Source: Macrobrachium rosenbergii
Taxonomy: Eukaryota; Arthropoda; Malacostraca; Decapoda; Palaemonidae
Assembly (NCBI RefSeq): GCF_040412425.1
Contig: NC_089756.1
Location: 2,647,998 to 2,711,997, forward strand
Direction of reading: 5' to 3'
DNA: 64,000 nt
Shown here: positions 46,032-58,277 of the stretch, in pieces
How the letters are laid out: each line of letters starts with the position of its first letter
How positions within the stretch are numbered: the first letter of the stretch is position 1
Translations under genes and position numbers: made by a program
The notes under the pieces: model-generated
What the model saw: only the letters and a program-made list of their open reading frames with translations
Told to the model about the DNA's origin: nothing
Database searches by the model: none

Positions 46032-47012
46032 ACAAATTGATTCATTTACACACTTATGGCATACCCACGTAGACCACCCGGCGTCAGGACAGCACTCTGC
46101 CCAAACATCTAAAACACAAAGCAATTCTAATAAGAAACAAGCCTACAATGCAAAATAATGACCAAAATTCCTATGACAAAATGAAATTGCTATGATCACA
46201 GCAATTGCTACATGAATTACATAGCATGTAAACAAACACCACATACCCAGCTCACTTCTGTAGCCTCACAAAGGGCAGAAACATTCATCCAAGCGTTAAA
46301 CAACGCCGCCGCCAGCCTCACAAAGTTCAGAATGTTGCTAATTAATAGTGTCCTAAGACCCAAGGCACAAACTGTAGATTCACTTCACTGCATTTGTTGA
46401 TAGTTCCAAATTCACAGGACACACTACCAGAGACTTTCCCAAACACAGGTCCATTTACAGTCAGTGACACAAACAATCCTTCTTGCAGGCGGGCTGGTGG
46501 TGACAGACATGGAACTGTTCTCAACGCCCGTGACGGGGTCCAGTTCGCGGCTTCCTAGCGTCTTTCACTCAGTAAACATGCAACCAACAACGGTGCAAAT
46601 TTTATACACACACACACGACAAATTCCACAAATCACACACAAGCGATCAAACTCATTTGTACAACAATACAGTAAAATAACAAAAAAAAATCAATGAACG
46701 TTTCAAGTCTGCTATGCATGGAAATTCTTTGTACGTCAGATCACAAGCCAGACACAAATACTTTTGCTAGTAATTTACTTCCAAATGATTACAAGTTACT
46801 TACGTAAGTGGGAGGGGCCTGCTCAGGATCTTACACCAAGAGCATGTGCTTGCACTTATTTAAAGGAAGTACTATCTGTGGGATAAAGGTTAAAACTGAA
46901 TATTAAGGTAGCTCGACGTTGGGGTAACAAAGTTGAATTCCACACAGATGCAAGCTAGCACAGCACTATATGTTAAATACTAGGATACTAATTAAATGCA
47001 GTATAAAACATG
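46032..47012. other. Unassigned flank, possibly BEL-1 LTR or Gypsy-2 3' region
   Basis: No protein recognised. Continuous with 44331-44607 once the TTAA element is removed. From about 46790 it may belong to the sequence downstream of Gypsy-2. No LTR pair was found. Confidence 0.3.
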
Positions 47013-47344
47013 TACAGTCATATCCCGAACTTATGCGAGGTTAGGTTCCAGAACTCCTCGCCTAAAACGAATTTGGCACAGTCTCTAAAAATGCTAATAA
47101 ATGCTTATTTCTAAGAGTTTAAACACTAAATATGACCCTAATCATGCTTTTAAAGTATTAAGATAACTTTTAAATGAAATTAAAGTTACTGTAATTTCAT
47201 TACTCTTAAAAAAAAGAAATAAATGGTTGATGTAATGATATAGGAGTGTGAAGATACTACACTATTTCTCTCTCTCCCCCTTCCAACCAATCTATTTTGA
47301 GAAGTCTTCGCAACCTCGTTTTTAAGAACTACTTTATTCTAGTA

Positions 47345-49168
47345 CAGTAAACGCCCCCTATTTGCGTTCTTACGATTCGCGGACTCACCTATTCGCAGAT
47401 TTCTCTATGCAACATACAGTATATACTCATTATTCGCGGAAAATCGGCTCAATTGCAGTATTTTTCTCTGAGAAATATTCACTAATTACTGTCTTTTCAT
47501 ATAATTTTCATGACTAAATGCACTTTTTGTGATAAAACTATTAAAATACTCAGGTACCCAGGTAGTGCTCAAGTTACAGTAATTCGCTGTAAGATAATTC
47601 GATTTGCGATGGGGCAAGCAATTAATACCAATACGACAATATTTATAAAATATTTTTAAATTTCAAGCAGATGCAGGCAGCAGCATACAATCAGGCAGCA
47701 AGAGAGACCAAATTACAATAGACCAACTTCTTTTCCTCAATCTTTTTAGCCCATCTTCTAGTTAAAAAAGTAAAAGAGAACGGTAAAAGTATTGTTAGTA
47801 ATGTTATACTCTTGCGTAAATGCATACAGCCATAAACAACCGAACTAGAAACTGTTGTTTTACTTATGACCGAATCGGATAGCAACAGCCGTTTTGCTTA
47901 TATTTCAACCATCGTACGGTAGTAAACAACTATCTTAGTTATATTACAAATGAACTTAAGTAGAATAGGACTGATATATATTTACATTATACCCTTATTC
48001 GCTTTGGATAAAATATCGCAAGGAAATATACTGCTAAATTTAAACTGCAAGTTGTAGCTGAAGCTGAGAAAACAATGTTCAAGCTGCTAATGACTATAAA
48101 TTATCGTGCATTGGCAACATGGATGAAACTCCACCTTAATTGAAATTGGAGAGAGTATTGTAATCAAAATTACTGGGCATGAAAGAACACATATTACTGC
48201 TGTTTTCACATCAGTAAAAGATAAATAATTAAAGCTCGTATTATGATGAAATCAAGTGAAAATTGCGAATGGAATCTTGATATTTTTTTTTTACACAAAA
48301 CAAACATGCCCCCAAATGGCCAACGTCATCTATTAATGAAAAAAATATAGCTAAATTAATTTAACAACAAGACTTATTTAAGTTATATTTTGACTTAAAA
48401 ACATTTCATATAACGAAAAATAACCTTGCCCCATATAAATAAAGTATTTATAGATTCATTTACGCTAACTAGAAGCAAGAAAAATGCTCTGAACTGAGTT
48501 AAACACTGCAAAATAAACTTACAGCATAATTGATTTCCAAACCAAAACATTGATCGCAATTTTTAATACAAAAGCGATACTGTATAAGACACAATATTAT
48601 TGGATACAGTGAAGTAAAGCATAACATTTTAAAAGATCCTTGGAAAAGATGCATATTCGTTATGTTGATGTTTGTGTAATACGATATTATGTGAGTATAG
48701 AGTACAGTATAATGTAGGCTAGGCTACCATATATGTATATGATATACCATTGTGTAGGCTAAGTTAATTCTTGTTTGTTATTCAGTTTCTCTATGTACTG
48801 AATTATCATAAGTCACTCTGCATGAACCTCCAGAATTAGCTGATATTAATAATTACTATACCGTGTATGTGTAAAGTATACTTTATAGTGTAGGTAGGCT
48901 ACCATATATGTATACATGGTACCGAATACCATAGTGTAAGTTAGGCTATATTCGAGATACGTTTTTTCCAACAAACAATGGGTTTTTGGAACCTAACCCC
49001 ATCATAAGTAGGATAATACCTGTATAAGCATTTTTAGTTTTTTTTGTGTTTGAATTATCAAAATAGGCAGTTCTAAGTGTTTTTAGAAGGGTTTTAAGTA
49101 TTCACATATTTTAGCTATTCGAGGGGGGTGTTGTGGTACACATCCCCCACGAATACAGGGGTTTCCTG
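47345..49168 (+). mobile_element. MITE-B copy B3, split by element C
   Basis: The left end, CAGTAAACGCCCCCTATTTG, follows TA at 47343-47344. The right end, ACGAATACAGGGGTTTCCTG, ends at 49168, with the second TA mutated. Its halves (47345-47556 and 49025-49168) match B1 exactly in order; element C occupies the middle. Confidence 0.87.
47557..49022. mobile_element. Element C (TA-inserted, non-autonomous), copy 1
   Basis: Inserted in MITE-B at CAGG-TA-TAAGC with TA duplicated (47555-47556, 49023-49024). The ends share only CAGGTA (CCCAGGTAGTGC on the left, GATAATACCTG on the right). It is about 1.47 kb; no transposase was recognised. A short frame at 47691-47885 on the minus strand recurs in copy 2 (61134-61358 plus), including SVVYGCMxLRKSITLL, so it may be a small relic of coding sequence. 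Confidence 0.75.
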
Positions 49169-51345
49169 TCTGTCTTTCTCTTTGTTCTGAAATGATTTTT
49201 CGTGAACAAAAAGTGTTTTTTACTTGGACTAACACAACTCTTGGTTGTCTCTATGCTTTAAAAGGTAATATTTGTCACACTAACACATTTACAGCTTGTA
49301 GACGGTACGGGTAATATTAGATCAATTTAAAATTTTCTATTGTACAGGCAAAGACGTACAGAGACATAGTAATAAGTTGTAAAATATATGTGAGCACTAA
49401 ATATGAATGAGAGAGAGAGAGAGAGAGAGATAACTGTTGTTCTTATGTTAAGAGAGTGAAATTATTTATGAATTATTATGGGGAGAGAGAGAGAGAGAAT
49501 TGTCCATACATTAAGAGAGTGAAATTATTTATGAATTATTACGGAGACAGAGAGAGAGATAGAGATTACTTAGGAATCCTTTGACCCAATATTGGCAACA
49601 CTCCCCCATCTCGGAATCCTTTGACCCAATATCGGCATCACTCCCCCATCTCGACAGTTTTGCTGAGTGAGTTCACAAAAGATATGGGAATGGTATCTGT
49701 TTGTTTAAAATATGTATCGCGTACGTAGTAAAAATTTTGTAATTACAGTTTTTATTATTATTATCATTTAATCTTATTATTTGAAATTAGTACTTATTAT
49801 TAGATAAATAAGTAATTTATCATACAAAACTAATAAATATATGTATACTTATGCCATAAAAATTCTCTCATCTCAGTAAAAGAGAGAACGAGAGAGAATT
49901 ATTTTTTTTACTATTTAATGTTATTTAGTTTACACATAAAAGCTTGAAAACTTATAAATTACATAAAAAAAATTAAACATAAACACTATTGCAAGGTTTC
50001 TCAGTATTTGCAAATGTTCGCGTGTCTGTGAAAAACTCATGTATGACAATTAGTTAGGTTCCAATGAAAAGTTTGTGTGTCTGTGAATTCACGCAACCCA
50101 AATCGCTTAAGTTCGGGCATTGCTGTACAGTAATAGGTAGTACAAAACTTACATAAAAATACCCATACTTAATGCTAAGAATAATATGCCTACGTTAGGT
50201 TAAGGAATGTACTGTCTATGGGGTGGACTGAATCAAGTAATTCTGTTACTAAGGGAATACAGTAAATCCCCCATATTCACATATTTTTCTGTGTAACCTG
50301 TCTAAAATTTATTCGCAGGTTTTCTGTGGAACATATCTATAAAAATATTCACGGGGAACCTGCCAACCTGCTTATTCTCGGATGCAGATTTTTGTCTTTT
50401 TCATATAGCAATATTCTATATTTTCATATTATTTATTGTATAATATTAACCCTCTGGTGATCCGATGACGCAATTTCCACATCATCCGTGAGTTATTTTC
50501 CAGGGAAATTCACCCCCAAAAAAAAAAAAAGTCATCCAAAGAAAACAAGGACTGCGCCATTACGTGGGCAGATCTTGGACCTACAAGAAAACGTAAACAG
50601 GAAACCGATAGGTCATTTGCCGCTACGGTATACACACAGTACTATTGCATGTACATACACTAACATTGATATTCTGTGCATACAGTACTGTACATTTTAT
50701 TAAATGTTTTTTGTAGGATTTTTAAATATTACTTACAAAAAGTGTTTTAGGATGGTACTAGTACTACAGGTAGTACATAGAGTATATCTAAAATACATAA
50801 GACAACAGGGGTAGCAGGGTACGTATGATTACGTCTGCGGTACGTAACATTTCCATGTACGTACTAAGTATATATTGATGACTACTGTAAGTACATTTTT
50901 TATGATGAAAAAAGATATACTAATTTTCAAATATTACAGTACTGTACTGTAATATATTAATGTCAACACAGCAAAATTTCAATAGCATATATTTGTTTTT
51001 TTAAAAGTGCTTCGCCCAAGCCATCTCTCCGCAAATGCAAAGAACTCGAGATGATGGATGCTGTGTACCCAGGACCAGTGATACTCGACACGCTATTGGC
51101 TGTCACCTGCAAAGCAGCCAATCCAGAAGCACCATTCATTTTCCTTGGCACTCACTGACTGTTCACTTGGCGTTGATTGGCTGAACACTCAAGATCAACT
51201 CGTGAACATGGAATTCTGGGAGACCTCATCTACGGCATCCTTCTCAGTTCATGCATAGTCCGCAGCATCTTCTGATCGTGTGAAATCGCGTATCTTTGTG
51301 CTTGGTTTCTTAATCTTTGTGCATCAACGGTAATCGGCCCTAAAA

Positions 51346-53312
51346 TGCCTCCTAAAAAATGCTCTGCTCCTTCTAAGGCTTCTGGCAAAGAGTCTAAAAG
51401 AAAGAAGACGGTTATGAAACTCGAGGAGAAGGTGAAAATTCTTGACATGTTAAAGGAGGGCAAAAGTTTTGCCGCGGTTGGCCGCCATTTTAATGTTAGA
51501 GCACAGTGAGATATATAAAGAAGAAAGTGGCGGAGATACGAAAGTATGTTGGTATGAGCTACTTCGGTATTGCAAAGACAGTTGCGACAGTGTGGGATAA
51601 AACAATTGTGAAGATGGAATCTGTGCTGGCATTCTGGATAAGGACTGCAGGAAGAAGAATGTGTCCCTCGACTCCAACATCATTTGTGAGAAAGCATGAC
51701 AACTCAACCAGCAGTTATCAACTGCTACGGAAGGCGATGACGTAGTACAGGCAGAGGAAGGCGTTGAAGAAGGCGAATTAGAATTCTTAGGCTTTGATGA
51801 ACCCGCGTCTACAGAAGCAGAAGGAGAAGAAGAGGAGGAGGAAGAGGCCCAAGCAGGACCATCATCAGCGCCTCAAGGTTTCCAGGCCAGTAAGGGGTGG
51901 TTCCACCGATTTCAAAAGCGGTTCCACCTAAAGTCTGTTACTCTTCATGGGGAATCAGCTTCTGCAGGCATTGAAGTAGCCGCGAAATTTTCCGGAGACC
52001 TTCAAGAAAATCCTCGAGGAGAAGGGTTACCATCCAGAACAGGTGTTCAATATGGATGAGACCGGCCCGTTCTGGAAGATGCATTCCCTGACATACCTCA
52101 TGAAGGACGAAGCTAAAGCCCCTGGATTCAAGACCCAGAAGGGTAGGGTTACCCTCATCATGTGTGGGAATGCAGCTGGTTTCATGCTTAAACCAGACCT
52201 CATTTACAAGGCTGCAAACCCCTGGGCCCTCAATGATAAGAACAAGGTTTGCTGCCTGTGTTCTGGATGCATAACCCTGAGGCTTGGATCACCAAAGTCC
52301 TTACAGAGTACTGGTTCCATCAGAGCTTCATCCCTCAAGTTAGGCAATGCCTGAACAACTTGGTCATGGAGTTCAAGGTGTTGCTGATCATGGATAATGC
52401 TGGTGGCCACCCTTTTGGTCTTTATCACAAGGGAGTCCAGCTTGAGTTCCTCCCAACACCAGCTTGAGTTCCTCCCAACACCACCTCTCTCCTCCAGCCT
52501 ATGGACCAGGGTATGATCTGTGTCTTCAAGGCACTCTGTACCAGGAACTACCTTCCAGCACCTTGTGAATGCAGTGGACAATGACGGTGAATTTACACTA
52601 AAAGACTAATGGCGTAAATTCACGATTGCCACGTCTGACCATCATCAACCAAACACTGAATGACATGAAGGAGACCCTGAAAGCGTGCTGGAACAAGTTG
52701 TGGCCGGAGTGTGTTCATGATTACAGGGGCTTCTCTCTTGAAGAATTTCAACATTTGGCCATTAATAAGGCTGTTCAGTTGGCAAGGAATCTAGGAGAAG
52801 ACTTTGAGGACATCACCGAGGATGAAGTCGGCACCCTCATTGATGCCCACTCTGACCCCCTGACAGACCAGGATTTGGAAGACCTGACGAAGTCTGCCAG
52901 TGAGGAAGAAGATACGCCAGGTTCGGGGGAGGAGCAGGAGGAAGAGGAGGGAGGCCTGACTTTGGAACGTCTGTCCCACATTAAGAGAATGATCAAGGAT
53001 ACGCAGGAGTATGTTTCAACATGGAACCCTTATAGGGAACGCTCCTTAAAGTTTTCAAACATCCTTGATTTAGCATTGGAACCCTGTAATCAAACCCTCA
53101 TCACCATGAAGAAGCAGCTGCCTATCACCATGTTCATCAAACAGACGAAGAAGGCCCTTCCAAACCCTCCTAAATCACCCAAAGTAGTGCTTCTCGAATC
53201 GCCTGAAGAAGTGCCTCCCCAATCGCCTGAAGTAGTGCCTCCCAAATCAACTGAAGAAGTACTTCCCGAAGCACCTCCTGAAGGTGAAGAGGCACCCTCA
53301 GATGAGTTGTAA
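51346..53312 (+). pseudogene. Tigger transposase (CENP-B-like DDE) pseudogene
   Basis: The start near 51346 gives a CENP-B-type helix-turn-helix (KLEEKVKILDMLKEGKSFAA, VGRHFNV). A second DNA-binding part and an acidic Glu-rich insert (51750-51900) follow in shifted frames. DDE core: FNMDETGPFWKM with the first Asp (52049), GNAAGFMLKPDLIY, then VLLIMDNAGGHP with the second Asp (52381-52420), and LLQPMDQGMICVFKAL with the third acidic region (about 52490). A direct repeat of about 28 bp around 52437-52485 causes a break. 52626-53312 is an open C-terminal region with LIDAHSDPLTDQDLEDL and a tail of seven Pro-rich SPEEV units. Confidence 0.88.
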
Positions 53313-53638
53313 CTCCTCTGCTTTGCTGTGCAGTCATATCTTTATCATTCATCGGACTGCACAGCTAATTCATCATCATCATCTTTAATCAACATTCATC
53401 GCTGGTGAGTAACCGTATGATTTACGTATGTAGTAATCTTAATATGTAAGTAGTATTAAATTTTTTTTAGATGTGCATATGTATTTTTTTGTTTATCTCT
53501 CTCTTTGTGAATTATGTTTCAATATCAATGGTTCCCCTCTAAAAGAAAATGGGATGGCTTGTAACTGTATGAAAGGAAATGTGCTTGGCTGAATATGTAG
53601 GGGGGGGACTGGATTACTTTCACCTACAGCTGTATGTA

Positions 53639-54176
53639 CACTCGGCAAGAAAAGTGAAGATACAGTTTTCATTAGATTTCGTTCATCGAATTTCAGTTTT
53701 TTTCTTACAGAAAACACATAATCTCGATAAATTTACTCTAGAATATGAAAATACAATGCAAATTATATCATATATGTTAAATCTGCAAAACAAAAACGTT
53801 CAGATACTTAAAAACACCATGCATGTCTGAAGTAATCAGAATTTCTCAGATGACTTCGCTCATAGAGATCTAAAAGATAGTATGTGGATATCTCGGTGTA
53901 GTACTATTCATCAGAACGGCAATATTTACTCGTTTTCCGTTATGAACAGGCTTATTATTGCATCATCATACGAGGTAATGATAATTTCTTTAATTTTTAC
54001 ACATTCATGTTTGTATTTCACGGTGTTAAAAGTCAGCTGGAATTAATGGCAGTAAATGTTGTGACACCTAGGGTAGGTTGACCAAATCTATTTAAATCCG
54101 CAAGAGCGTTCTCTATGATGTGAAGGCAGCACAGGAGCTTCGGGGGGGAAAACACAATCCAGACGTTGCCATAGTT

Positions 54177-54260
<84 letters not shown>

Positions 54261-54373
54261 GCTAAAACATACTTTACAAATATAGTATCGCTCAGTCTCT
54301 AAAAAAAAAAATAATGAAATTAGCTCTACAGTACATATAGGCCTAGACTCTCTCTCTCTCTCTCTCTCACAAC

Positions 54374-54428
<55 letters not shown>

Positions 54429-54832
54429 CAATGCATTCGTTCCTTTTAGTTGGACATTGCTCAAATTTAACTCTTGATTTCATTATGGAAGATCGTGTTT
54501 CCGATTATGCAAGCATTCCGTTCAATGTGGTGTCATAAATTCATTTGTGTAAGGTTGCTTGGTAAGTTATGTCGAAAAATGTTTATTTTGCTCAGAACTG
54601 TCGTTGCAAATTACAACATGAACGAATAGCCTACTGTGAAACTTACTACTGCATTTAATTATCAATGATTTCATTATCGTAGAATATGATTGAAAGTTAT
54701 AAGAGGTCAAGCAAAACACAAACACAATAAGACGGAAGCTCCTCCCCTTTCTAAAGTTGCCAATGTCGCATTATTGAGCAACATATGTCCGAAGATTTAA
54801 AAAAACTGTATCTTCACTTTCCTTGCCGAGTG
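53639..54832. mobile_element. Tc1-type MITE inside the Tigger element
   Basis: TA flanks (53637-53638, 54833-54834). About 30-bp inverted termini, CACTCGGCAAGRAAAGTGAA at each end with one difference, continue through GATACAGTTTT. No transposase frame. Large CT arrays (54178-54256, 54344-54424) lie inside. Confidence 0.88.
54178..54424. repeat. Two (TC)n microsatellites
   Basis: CT runs at 54178-54256 and 54344-54424, separated by about 90 bases of unique sequence. Confidence 0.97.
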
Positions 54833-55483
54833 TACATATATTTTTAACAAAAAAATGTTTATGATGACTTGGAAATATTAATAATAACATTTCAAAGACT
54901 AATACAGTAATAAGATAATAGTTTAATGTATATTTGATGTAGGCAGGTATTATTAGGCATACTTTGGTGTTTGACCTTTTATGGTAGACAGTTATAAGCA
55001 TTTTTAGAGGGGGGGGGCTTCTAATTATTAACAGATTTTAGCTATTTGTGGGGTGGTCTGGAATGCATCCCCCACGAATACGGGGTGTTTACTGTACCCC
55101 ACAGAACTTAGCTAAACACACCACTATGAAAGTGATAAACCAGCTCACAGGTGAATGATACATCCTTGCAATAAAGGAACAGGTTAAATACAAATGGGTA
55201 TGTCGAGGTGTAATCTTAGTGATAATAATAAAGTTAAGGTTAAACATGATACAACTGGGTATCTCAGTTAAATACTTCACAAGTATGCTGGAATGCAACA
55301 AAATACATTTGGAGCTAGGACATGTCCTCAGCACAAAATAAATTCTTATAATACGACAGTACTGATTAAAAGTAGCAGACAACCCTAGACATCCATCTGG
55401 ATCAAGGGCTAGGATTGCTCTATCAAGTTAAGGTGCCGTAAGTATAGAATACAAGTGCCACAAGAGCTCGGTGGCACTGTTAA

Positions 55484-57895
55484 CTACCTAGGCCTTCTGT
55501 GCCCCTTACTCCTCTTCCTGGTTGGTTTCTTCTTCTCCTTAGGCCTAGGTTTTTTGGCGGGAACCTGGGATGTGGCTCCAGAGGAGGCCAAGAAGGCATT
55601 TGGGCTAGATTGGGGGCTGCAGTACAACAACCCTCTAGACCTAGACCTGGTTTGACTGTGGGTGTTATGTCAATTGGCAAAGCAGGCACTGAGTTGGCCA
55701 CTGCCTCGGCTGCTGCAACAACCAGGGCAGCAGTGGTTCCGACTAGTCCTGCTATCTCTTGCAGCTTAACCTCCCCAGCGGTGACCGTCTTAGATAGGAC
55801 TTCTCGGCGACAGTCGTCCACCAAAGTTGTAACTTCTGGGGAACAGTAGTGGAGAAGAGGTGGCTTCAAGTGCAAGAGGCTCGCAAGGTACAAGGGCCTG
55901 GCCGGTAGGCGTAAGAAGGGTTAGATCTGAACCTCCTGAAGGGAGATCAGCAGCATGCGCAGGCACAGGACTCAGAGAAGAAACGTGAGCAGCCTTGAGA
56001 CCCAGAGGGGTGGACCTCCAAGTCTGTACAGTTGGTGGGGGCTCAACGACCTTACAGGGCGGAGCACTACAAGGACTAGGCACAGGCACTGGCTCAATGG
56101 CAGGGCTGGAGTGATCATCAGTTCCTGATGGAGACTTGGAAGGGGCAGGTCCCATAGACAGCCCAGGAAGAGGCTCAGGGAAGAGATCCTGTCCTATGAG
56201 GAGGTCATAGCCTCCAGGAATCTGAGTGGCTTCTCCAAGCATACAAATCCTACTTTTGTGGGGCCTAGTGACCTTCACTCGGGCTGTCGGAAGTGCCAGC
56301 CTCCAATTATGAATGCCTGTTATAGTTATGGGCTTGTTCTCTTCAATGATGACCCCATCAGGTATCTTGTCTCACCTTATGAGAGAGATTGAGCACCAGT
56401 GTCTCTTAAATGAAGAGACCTGAGAATAAATGAATGGCCGCCAAAGCAACATCATCAGCAGTTTTCCTTCTGGGACAATCCTTGAAATTTGGGGAATGCC
56501 CATACTTCTTGCAGTTAGGATAATAAACCTTGCTATAATCCCTACGAGGGTAGTCTGAGAGTCCTGGTTAGAGGGGAAGGGGGGCTGTGATATGGCTCCC
56601 CTTTTTGCTTTACATTGGGCTTCTAAATGCCCTATTTTCTTGCAGTAGTTATATACAGGTGGCAACGACAATGGGTTATTTCTGGGTCAGACTGCCAAGG
56701 CCGTAGGGTCGGGAGGAACTATGCGTCGATATGAAGTGCTGGAAGCTGGGTGGTACATTGCGAAGGCATCAGCCAGTCAGTAGCACTCAGTAAATGATGT
56801 TGGCTGCCTCTCGCCAATGTACAAGGCCAAAGGTCCGGGAGCGTAGTAGAGGAAATCCTCCAGTTGCATTCGGTCCAATATATCCTCGGTGTTGTGGCAC
56901 TTCAGGGTGTCCATCCACCGCCCTAAGGCTCAGTTCTTTTTGTAGGACCAGTCAATCCATGTTTGACCAATCTCTTTGGGAAGACCTCACCATCATTGCC
57001 TCCAGCACTCTGGTGTAATTTCACAGGCAGTTGCTGCTACGGCCTGCCTGACCGTGTCAAGGTTTCTCTTGTTGCCATTTTCTAGGGAGTTCAGGGCATC
57101 CCGACCCTTTCCGGTCACGTGCTTCACAAGAATCATGGCCGCCTCATTGTCAGTCAGCTTGTATTCTGAGAAGAGGGTTTCCACATGTTCCAGCCATGCC
57201 TCTGGCTCTGCCTCATTCCCAGAGGCAATAAGGTGGCTGATATTTGAGGTAGTGGAAGGCGCAGAGACCGGGGCAGGATTGTTGGCTCGGTGTTGGGCCA
57301 GTGCCATGGCACTGTCCTGCTTTAACTTCTCAAGCTCAAGTTCCTTCTCCTTCAAGGCTGTCTCATGCCATCGCTGCTTCTCCTCCTTCTGAAGCTCCCT
57401 TTTGATGATCCCTTTCTTGCTTTCCTTTTCTCTCTTGGCACTCCCTTTCTTGCTTTTCTTTTCTCTTGGCACTCCCTTTCTTCCTTTTTTTGTCTCTTGG
57501 CACTCCCTTTCTTCCTTTTCTTGTCTCTCTTGGCACTCCCTTTCTTCCTTTTCTTGTCTCTCTTGGCACTCCCTTTCTTCCTTTTCTTGTCTCTCTTGCA
57601 CTCCCTTTCTTCCTTTTCTTGTCTCTCTTGGCACTCCCTTTCTTCCTTTTCTTGTCTCTCTTGGCACTCCCTTTCTTCCTTTTCTTCTCTCTTGGCACTC
57701 CCTTTCTTCCTTTTCTTGTCTCTTAGCACTCCCTAGCTTCCTTTTCTTGTCTCCTTCCTAACGGCAGTGGCCTGCTCCTGGACCCATTGGGCCAGCTCTG
57801 GCCCCTTCATGGCCATACTCTTCCCTAGGTCAGTGAAGGTTTTATAATCCTTGGCAGAAATGTTGCCACTACTTAGAGTGGGGTCTAATCTTCCC
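55484..57895 (-). pseudogene. Gypsy-2 gag-protease polyprotein (frameshifted)
   Basis: The N-terminus near 57810 reads MAMKGPELAQWVQEQ. An 11-residue ERQEKEERECQ unit is repeated about eight times (57420-57750), followed by ALKEKELELEKLKQDS, closely matching Gypsy-1. Capsid: EAWLEHVETLFSEYK, LVKHVTGKGRDALNSLENG, then in shifted frames MQLEDFLYYAPGPLALYIG (SCAN-like). Zinc knuckle: VYNYCKKIGHLEAQC near 56640, with its first Cys replaced, and a second CKKYGH. Protease: a DTGA active site near 56388, and GGYDLLIGQDLF near 56200. A Pro/Thr-rich linker and a Lys/Arg-rich tail end near 55484. Many frameshifts. Confidence 0.78.
57420..57750 (-). repeat. Tandem ~33-bp coding repeats in Gypsy-2 gag
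   Basis: CTTGGCACTCCCTTTCTTCC plus TTTTCTTGTCTCT recurs about nine times with indels that change frame. All three minus-strand frames and the plus-strand frames stay open across it, which explains overlapping spurious ORFs. Confidence 0.9.
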
Positions 57896-58277
57896 AAAAA
57901 GGTTTAGTGACTGCGCAAGCAATTTGGCAGAAATGGAAAAGACACTCAGAACTAGGTAGAGCATATGCAAAATAGGGAATGGGCCTGTCTAGGCTACACT
58001 TATAAGCAAAATGGTTCCAAGGAACTAAGTATGTGGCACTCCACAGGATTGGCACAGGTGCAGATGGTATAAAATGTGTGGCTAGGGTACACATGAAGTG
58101 CAACTGGTAACTGCACTAGGCACTAACTGTGGTGTAGTAAGCCTCTCGTATTTGCGGGCGATCCATACCCCCCCCTCGAATTGCTAAAATCCGCGAATAC
58201 TTAAAACCCTTCTAAAAACACTTAGAACTGCCTATTTTGATAGTTCAAAAAAAAAAAAAAAAATACAAGTCCTTACA

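Larger units (their letters stand above)
47015..50125. mobile_element. Tigger-like non-autonomous element, copy A2
   Basis: TA flanks (47013-47014, 50126-50127). The termini CAGTCATATCCCGAACTTATG and inverse CAGCAATGCCCGAACTTAAG match copy A1. The body is the same family (CTTTTAAATGAAATTAAAG, GTTCTGAAATG, TTGTGTGTCTGTGAATTC). It carries a MITE-B/element-C composite at a different site from A1's MITE, so those insertions were independent. Confidence 0.87.
50260..55094 (+). mobile_element. Tigger (pogo-superfamily) element with transposase
   Basis: TA flanks (50258-50259, 55095-55096). The termini CAGTAAATCCCCCATATTC and inverse CAGTAAACACCCCGTATTC belong to the same family as MITE-B, so MITE-B probably used this kind of transposase. 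It contains a decayed transposase gene (51346-53312) and a later Tc1-type insertion (53639-54832). Confidence 0.88.
55097..58134 (-). mobile_element. Gypsy-2: Ty3/Gypsy-type gag-protease element without visible pol
   Basis: A minus-strand relative of Gypsy-1 with the same order: leader with tandem repeats, charged repeat gag, SCAN-like capsid, zinc knuckles, protease, basic tail. The leader continues at 61702-62050 beyond a composite insertion. No RT, RNase H or integrase was found downstream (55483 to 55097, then 50257-50128). Confidence 0.7.

Noticed and set aside
57363..57761. Several long Leu/Phe/Ser-rich plus-strand frames
   Set aside because: Shadows of the 33-bp gag repeats on the minus strand.
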